Below are positions 6,302 to 9,146 of a stretch of 9,146 bases of DNA, piece after piece. This DNA is from Opitutales bacterium (GTDB lineage Bacteria; Verrucomicrobiota; Verrucomicrobiia; Opitutales; T3Sed10-336). The DNA lies in NCBI GenBank assembly GCA_007132315.1, contig SLOW01000215.1:1-9146 (forward strand). Reading direction: 5' to 3'. The position numbers and the translations under genes were made by a program. Below the pieces are notes generated by a model. The model ran no database searches and was not told the origin of the DNA. It saw only the letters and a list, made by a program, of their open reading frames with translations. Position 1 is the stretch's first letter. Every line of letters begins with the position of its first letter.

Positions 6302-7195
6302 TCAGTTGACCTGACTTGCCCGTCTTGCGGCGGATACGAACTCGGCGGCCGTCGCAGAGAGTGTGTTCCTTCGGAAGGCGATGCCGGCGACGAAGGGCGG
6401 CGGTGGCGGGGCCAGGGGACGAATCTTGAGCCGCGGACCGGCCAGGCATTCGAAGCCCTGTTGAACGAGCGCGATGCCCCGGCCCGCTTCGACCGAAGCG
6501 ATCAAGCTGGTCGAGCTGTCGTGCTCTTCGGCCACTGTCGGCATCCGGTCCAGTCTTCGGAACAGGCCCTTGAGCCACTGGCGGTATTCCGGATAATCCG
6601 AAAGCGTGTAGGCAATGAGGCGCTCATTGACAATCTGCCTGAGACCGACCTTGGTCGCACGCGCCAGGGGATGGGTCGGATGTGTGGCCAGGCAGATGGC
6701 GTGGCGGCGCAACTCCTCGAAAATCAATCCGTGCATGGCCACCTTCGGCGCGCGAATCATCAGGGCGACGTCCAGAGAGTGCTCCCGCAAACCCGCCAGC
6801 ATCTCCTGAGTGGAAAGATCGCGAAGCTGCACGGTTACGCCCGGGTGTGCCTTTTCAAAGTAACGCAAGGCCCGCGGAAGAATCTCGACGGTCAAGGAGG
6901 GCGCGAACCCGACATGGATCTCACCCCTCTCGCCCTTGGCGACGGCCCGGACGACCCCGACCGCATTTTCCAGTTGTCCAAGTACGGGAAGGATCTCGTG
7001 CAGGAAGACTCGACCGGCATCCGTCAACCGTACGCTCTTGGAATCGCGGTGGAACAGTTTCACCCCCAGTTCCTCCTCCAAATCGCGGATCTGCCGGCTC
7101 AACGGCGGTTGCGACACGTGAAGGCGCGCGGCCGCGCGCGTAAAGTTCTCTTCTTCGGCAACCGCGACAAAGTAGTGCAAATGGCGCAACTCCAT
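6302..7195 (-). CDS. LysR-family transcriptional regulator
   Basis: The protein has 297 residues, the normal LTTR length. Residues 1-60 form the winged helix-turn-helix: MELRHLHYFVAVAEEENFTR, AAARLHVSQPPLSRQIRDLE as recognition region, ELGVKLFHR and LTDAGRVFL. Residues about 90-295 form the periplasmic-binding-protein-like effector domain, starting GEIHVGFAPS. The effector is unknown. It lies 53 bp downstream of the rhodanese-YceI gene on the same strand and may be the last gene of the ycaC operon, or it may have its own promoter in the 53-bp gap. LTTRs usually control adjacent genes, so ycaC/rhodanese-YceI is the natural target set (inference). The start fits the family's canonical MELRHL opening; no good Shine-Dalgarno precedes it. 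A Pro-rich stretch near residues 258-263 is unremarkable. Confidence 0.93.
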   Translation of the reverse strand: MELRHLHYFVAVAEEENFTRAAARLHVSQPPLSRQIRDLEEELGVKLFHRDSKSVRLTDAGRVFLHEILPVLGQLENAVGVVRAVAKGERGEIHVGFAPSLTVEILPRALRYFEKAHPGVTVQLRDLSTQEMLAGLREHSLDVALMIRAPKVAMHGLIFEELRRHAICLATHPTHPLARATKVGLRQIVNERLIAYTLSDYPEYRQWLKGLFRRLDRMPTVAEEHDSSTSLIASVEAGRGIALVQQGFECLAGPRLKIRPLAPPPPPFVAGIAFRRNTLSATAAEFVSAARRASQVN

Positions 7196-7248
7196 TTACA
7201 TCAGTTAACCGAATGACGCCGCCGGAGCAAGCCGGAAGCCCGCTCAAC

Positions 7249-7533
7249 CTATTCGGAAACGATCCGGGCTTCGACCTCGATCAGGTCGTTGACGAGGTGC
7301 ATGTCCAGGTTGCCGAAAAATTTGCCCGATCCGTAGAGAACGTTCCACTGGGTGCGGTCGAACGCGAGCACTGCCTGGGCGGCGAAACGTCCCTCGTTTG
7401 TTTGGCCGGCAACCGTTTCGAAGACGACCGGGCCGACCCGGTCCTTCACGCTCAACTCTCCCTCGACCCGGAGGTTCGGCGATCCCGGGGTGGCGCCTTC
7501 GATGTGCTCGACGCGCTTCAACCGGACCCGTGC
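7249..7533 (-). pseudogene. C-terminal half of the YceI domain, downstream of an in-frame TAG
   Basis: Directly after the TAG at 7534-7536 the same reading frame continues for 94 codons: ARVRLKRVEHIEGATPG, then RVEGELSVKDRVGPVVFE, RTQWNVLYGSGKFFG and a final VNDLIEVEARIVSE. These are the second-half strands of a YceI beta-barrel, including the usual GELxxxDRxxPVxFE and RxxWxVxYGSGK-type segments. There is no ribosome-binding site or plausible ATG immediately after the stop (the first is at 7521, inside the fold), so this half is unlikely to be made on its own. With the upstream part it would give a 306-residue rhodanese-YceI protein. Either the gene is broken by a nonsense mutation, the codon is read through, or there is a base-call error. 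Confidence 0.75.
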
Positions 7534-8169
7534 CTAGGGAAACATCTCGGTATCAAAAAAATCATGACTTCGCAGGTGACCGACGAGCACGTCGTGAAGC
7601 GGATCGCCTTTGAGGTTCTCGCAGGCGATCGCGTTCATGTCGAAAATGAGTTGGCCGCCGGTCAATGCGCCGTCTTCGAAATCGAGATGTCCCGATTTGA
7701 GTCCAAGCGTCCCGCGGTGACGGCTTAACAGATTCCGGCCGGTCCATTGCACCAGGCTTTCGGTGAGGTCCACTTCCCGTCTGCCGTTTGGAGAGGGTTG
7801 CGCGTCGGGTCGGCGCTCGCCGACCGTTTCTTCGACCGGCAGTTCCGCCTTCAGAAACTCCGCCGGACCGTCCCGGGACTGAAGCACCTTTCGATAGCCG
7901 GCTCGAATGAGTTTCTCGGCGGCCATGCGCGCCTCGTGCGTGTGAGGTCCCTCACCGTAAACGCACACCGGAACATCCTTGTCCGGCGCAATGGATTCCA
8001 TCCTCTCGGTGAAACCGACTTCGAAAACACAATTGTGCACCGCGCCGCGAAGGTGACGTTGGTTGTAGTCCGCTTCCAGGCGGACATCGACGAAAACCGC
8101 GGTCTCGTCCCGTCGCGTCAGCAGTGGTTCGAGATCGGCGGCGGTCACGACTTGCGGCTGTCCCTTCAT
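7534..8169 (-). CDS. Rhodanese-like domain fused to the first half of a YceI domain (ends at in-frame TAG)
   Basis: The 211-residue frame has a rhodanese-like domain at about 5-112 (VFVDVRLEADYNQRHLRGAV, then VPVCVYGEGPHTHEARMAAEKLIRAGYRKV) and a YceI-like beta-barrel start at about 136-211 (VQWTGRNLLSRHRGTLGLKSG, GGQLIFDMNAI, LVGHLRSHDFFDTEMFP). In active rhodaneses the catalytic Cys follows the strand as YCRxG; here the corresponding segment reads CVYGEG with Cys69 two residues early, so sulfurtransferase activity is doubtful. YceI proteins bind isoprenoid lipids, but this one has no signal peptide. The start ATG overlaps the ycaC stop as ATGA (8166-8169), which indicates tight translational coupling. 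The TAG falls exactly within the conserved FFDxExFPxA segment, so it interrupts rather than ends the domain. Confidence 0.82.
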   Translation of the reverse strand: MKGQPQVVTAADLEPLLTRRDETAVFVDVRLEADYNQRHLRGAVHNCVFEVGFTERMESIAPDKDVPVCVYGEGPHTHEARMAAEKLIRAGYRKVLQSRDGPAEFLKAELPVEETVGERRPDAQPSPNGRREVDLTESLVQWTGRNLLSRHRGTLGLKSGHLDFEDGALTGGQLIFDMNAIACENLKGDPLHDVLVGHLRSHDFFDTEMFP

Positions 8170-8807
8170 GCTTTTGCCGCCGAAGCTTTCTGTTGCGATG
8201 TGTAGCTGTTGATGAGACAGCGGTAGATCGGCAGGTGATTCGAGAAGAGAGCTCCGAGGCCCTCGACGTCGTTCCGCCAGTCACGGTGCAACTCGCAGGC
8301 GACCGCGAACCAAGTCATCAGTTGGGCGCCGGCCGCCGTCATCCGGTGCCAGGCGGCCTCCCGAGTGACCTTGTTGAACGTGCCGGAGGCGTCGGTCACT
8401 ACGAAGACTTCGTACCCCGCCTCCAGGGCCGACAAGGCGGGAAAGGCCACGCAAACCTCCGTCACGATTCCAGCGACGATCAACTGCTTCTTTCCGGTGG
8501 CTTTGACCGCTTCGACGAACTCTTTGTTGTCCCACGCATTGATGTTCCCCGGCCGGGCGATAAACGGCGCGTCCGGAAACGTCTCCCTCAACTCCGGCAC
8601 GAGCGGTCCGTTCGGACCGTCCTCGAAGCTGGTCGTGAGAATGGTCGGGAGGTTGAAGTACTTGGCAGCGTCCGCCAGCGCGAGCACGTTGTTCTTGAAG
8701 TCGTCGGGCGAGAAGTCCTGCACCAGGTTGGTCAACCCGGTCTGGTGGTCGACCAGCAGGACCGCGGCGTCGTTTTTATCGAGTCGTTTGTATTCGAATG
8801 CTTTCAT
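8166..8807 (-). CDS. ycaC: YcaC-like isochorismatase-family cysteine hydrolase
   Basis: The 213-residue protein matches E. coli YcaC (208 aa), as I remember it, almost throughout: YKRLDKNDAAVLLVDHQTGL, DDFKNNVLALADAAKYFNLP, TILTTSFEDGPNGPLVPEL, FIARPGNINAWDN, VTEVCVAFPALSALEAGYEV, TDASGTFN, AQLMTWFAVACELHRDWRND and LFSNHLPIY. Catalytic candidates are Asp20 (LLVDHQ) and the nucleophile Cys119 (TEVCVA). The true substrate of YcaC-type hydrolases is not settled; the superfamily includes nicotinamidases and isochorismatases. The ATG at 8807 is chosen because YcaC homology begins there. An upstream in-frame ATG at 9116 would add 103 unrelated residues and run through the sirtuin promoter. It is first in an operon with the rhodanese-YceI gene (ATGA overlap). 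There is no Shine-Dalgarno. Confidence 0.93.
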   Translation of the reverse strand: MKAFEYKRLDKNDAAVLLVDHQTGLTNLVQDFSPDDFKNNVLALADAAKYFNLPTILTTSFEDGPNGPLVPELRETFPDAPFIARPGNINAWDNKEFVEAVKATGKKQLIVAGIVTEVCVAFPALSALEAGYEVFVVTDASGTFNKVTREAAWHRMTAAGAQLMTWFAVACELHRDWRNDVEGLGALFSNHLPIYRCLINSYTSQQKASAAKA

Positions 8808-9002
8808 GGTATAAACGGTGTTGATGTTGACGACCCATTTTGGCCCGGTTTCTCCGATTCCGGAAATACTTTCTCGGTCCGTCTGCCATACCCAAACGGT
8901 ATCGCTCGGATGGCCTCGGCCGGTGGCGGACAATGGCAAATCTCTCGCCTTGACCTGTGCAACTGCATTGGGTGCTCGCTTGCGAGCGCCGTCAGTGACG
9001 AA
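8808..9002. promoter_or_regulatory. Divergent spacer between ycaC and the sirtuin gene
   Basis: The 195-bp spacer separates two divergently transcribed genes and must hold both promoters. I cannot point to convincing -35/-10 pairs. The heptamer aaacggt occurs twice in the same orientation (8814-8820 and 8894-8900), which may be chance. The right third carries the second copy of the 29-bp hairpin repeat (8960-8988), just ahead of the sirtuin start. Confidence 0.4.
8960..8988 (+). repeat. 29-bp dispersed repeat, copy 2
   Basis: This copy differs from the one at 6082-6110 by a single C-to-T change in the hairpin loop, and has the same orientation. The stem gctcgc/gcgagc is intact and extends outward in this copy (ggtgctcgc pairs with gcgagcgcc, with one G-T wobble). 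It ends 14 bp before the first possible sirtuin start codon. Confidence 0.75.
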
Positions 9003-9146
9003 ATGTTTCCTATGACCGGTTTCGCGCCGCACAGTCACGTCGTTGTCCTTTCCGGTGCGGGAATAAGCGCCGAGAGCGGAATACGAACTTTCCGGGGCGG
9101 CGGGGGTTTGTGGCATGATTTCCGTATTGAGGACGTCGCGACGCCG
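9003..9146 (+). CDS. cobB: Sir2-family NAD-dependent protein deacylase, N-terminal part (3' end outside window)
   Basis: The frame encodes 48 residues to the window edge. VVVLSGAGISAESGIRTFRG is the diagnostic NAD-binding start of sirtuins (GAGIS followed by the Arg-Thr-Phe-Arg loop), and GLWHDFRIEDVATP closely follows the wording of E. coli CobB. Sirtuins remove acetyl or other acyl groups from lysines using NAD, releasing nicotinamide. The catalytic His and the zinc-binding cysteines lie beyond the window. Two in-frame ATGs are possible, 9003 and 9012; neither has a Shine-Dalgarno, and the second leaves nine residues before the first strand, which is common. The gene is divergent from ycaC. 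The symbol rests on similarity of the first 45 residues only. Confidence 0.88.
   Translation, partial: MFPMTGFAPHSHVVVLSGAGISAESGIRTFRGGGGLWHDFRIEDVATP

Noticed and set aside
6293..6305. Short inverted repeat ctgag-gag-ctcag at the LysR stop as a terminator
   Set aside because: Only 5 bp of stem and no T-run on the minus strand; too weak to call.
8808..9116. N-terminal extension of ycaC by 103 residues
   Set aside because: YcaC homology begins at 8807; the extension is unlike any YcaC, crosses the repeat and overlaps the sirtuin start on the other strand.

Overview
The window is about 60% GC by eye, apart from one AT-richer island near 4450-4960. It is bacterial DNA from an organism I cannot place firmly. 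Start codons almost uniformly lack a good Shine-Dalgarno sequence, and an ISAs1-type transposase carries a DruA-like domain. Both would fit a Verrucomicrobiota/PVC-like or other environmental Gram-negative genome, but that is a guess. No rRNA, tRNA or CRISPR array was seen.

Left region (1-2760): the 3' end of a large coiled-coil ABC-type ATPase gene of the SbcC/YhaN kind. It overlaps the start of a second gene whose first 79 codons survive and resemble restriction-endonuclease-like proteins. That gene is cut off at about 1268 by a degraded insertion sequence of the ISAs1 type. The transposase is a fusion of a DruA/DUF4338 domain (the namesake domain of the Druantia anti-phage system) with an ISAs1 DDE domain. 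It is frameshifted at a C6T4 tract and has lost the C-terminal catalytic block. This looks like a decayed DNA-processing or defence-type locus.

Middle region (2760-5920): a large SDR/DUF2867 oxidoreductase on the + strand faces a two-gene minus-strand operon: a renalase-like FAD oxidoreductase followed by an SRPBCC ligand-binding protein. The 3' ends of the SDR and SRPBCC genes overlap by 13 bp. The SRPBCC gene is clearly AT-richer and reads like a Bacteroidota protein, which suggests transfer. A perfect 9-bp inverted repeat sits upstream of the SDR gene.

Right region (5920-9146): a 382-bp spacer without a recognisable gene, then a minus-strand operon read from right to left: ycaC (cysteine hydrolase), a rhodanese-YceI fusion (ATGA overlap with ycaC, broken by one in-frame TAG) and a LysR regulator. 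Divergent from ycaC, a sirtuin gene (cobB type) begins and runs off the end. A 29-bp hairpin-forming repeat (one mismatch) occurs once in the 382-bp spacer and once in the ycaC-sirtuin spacer.
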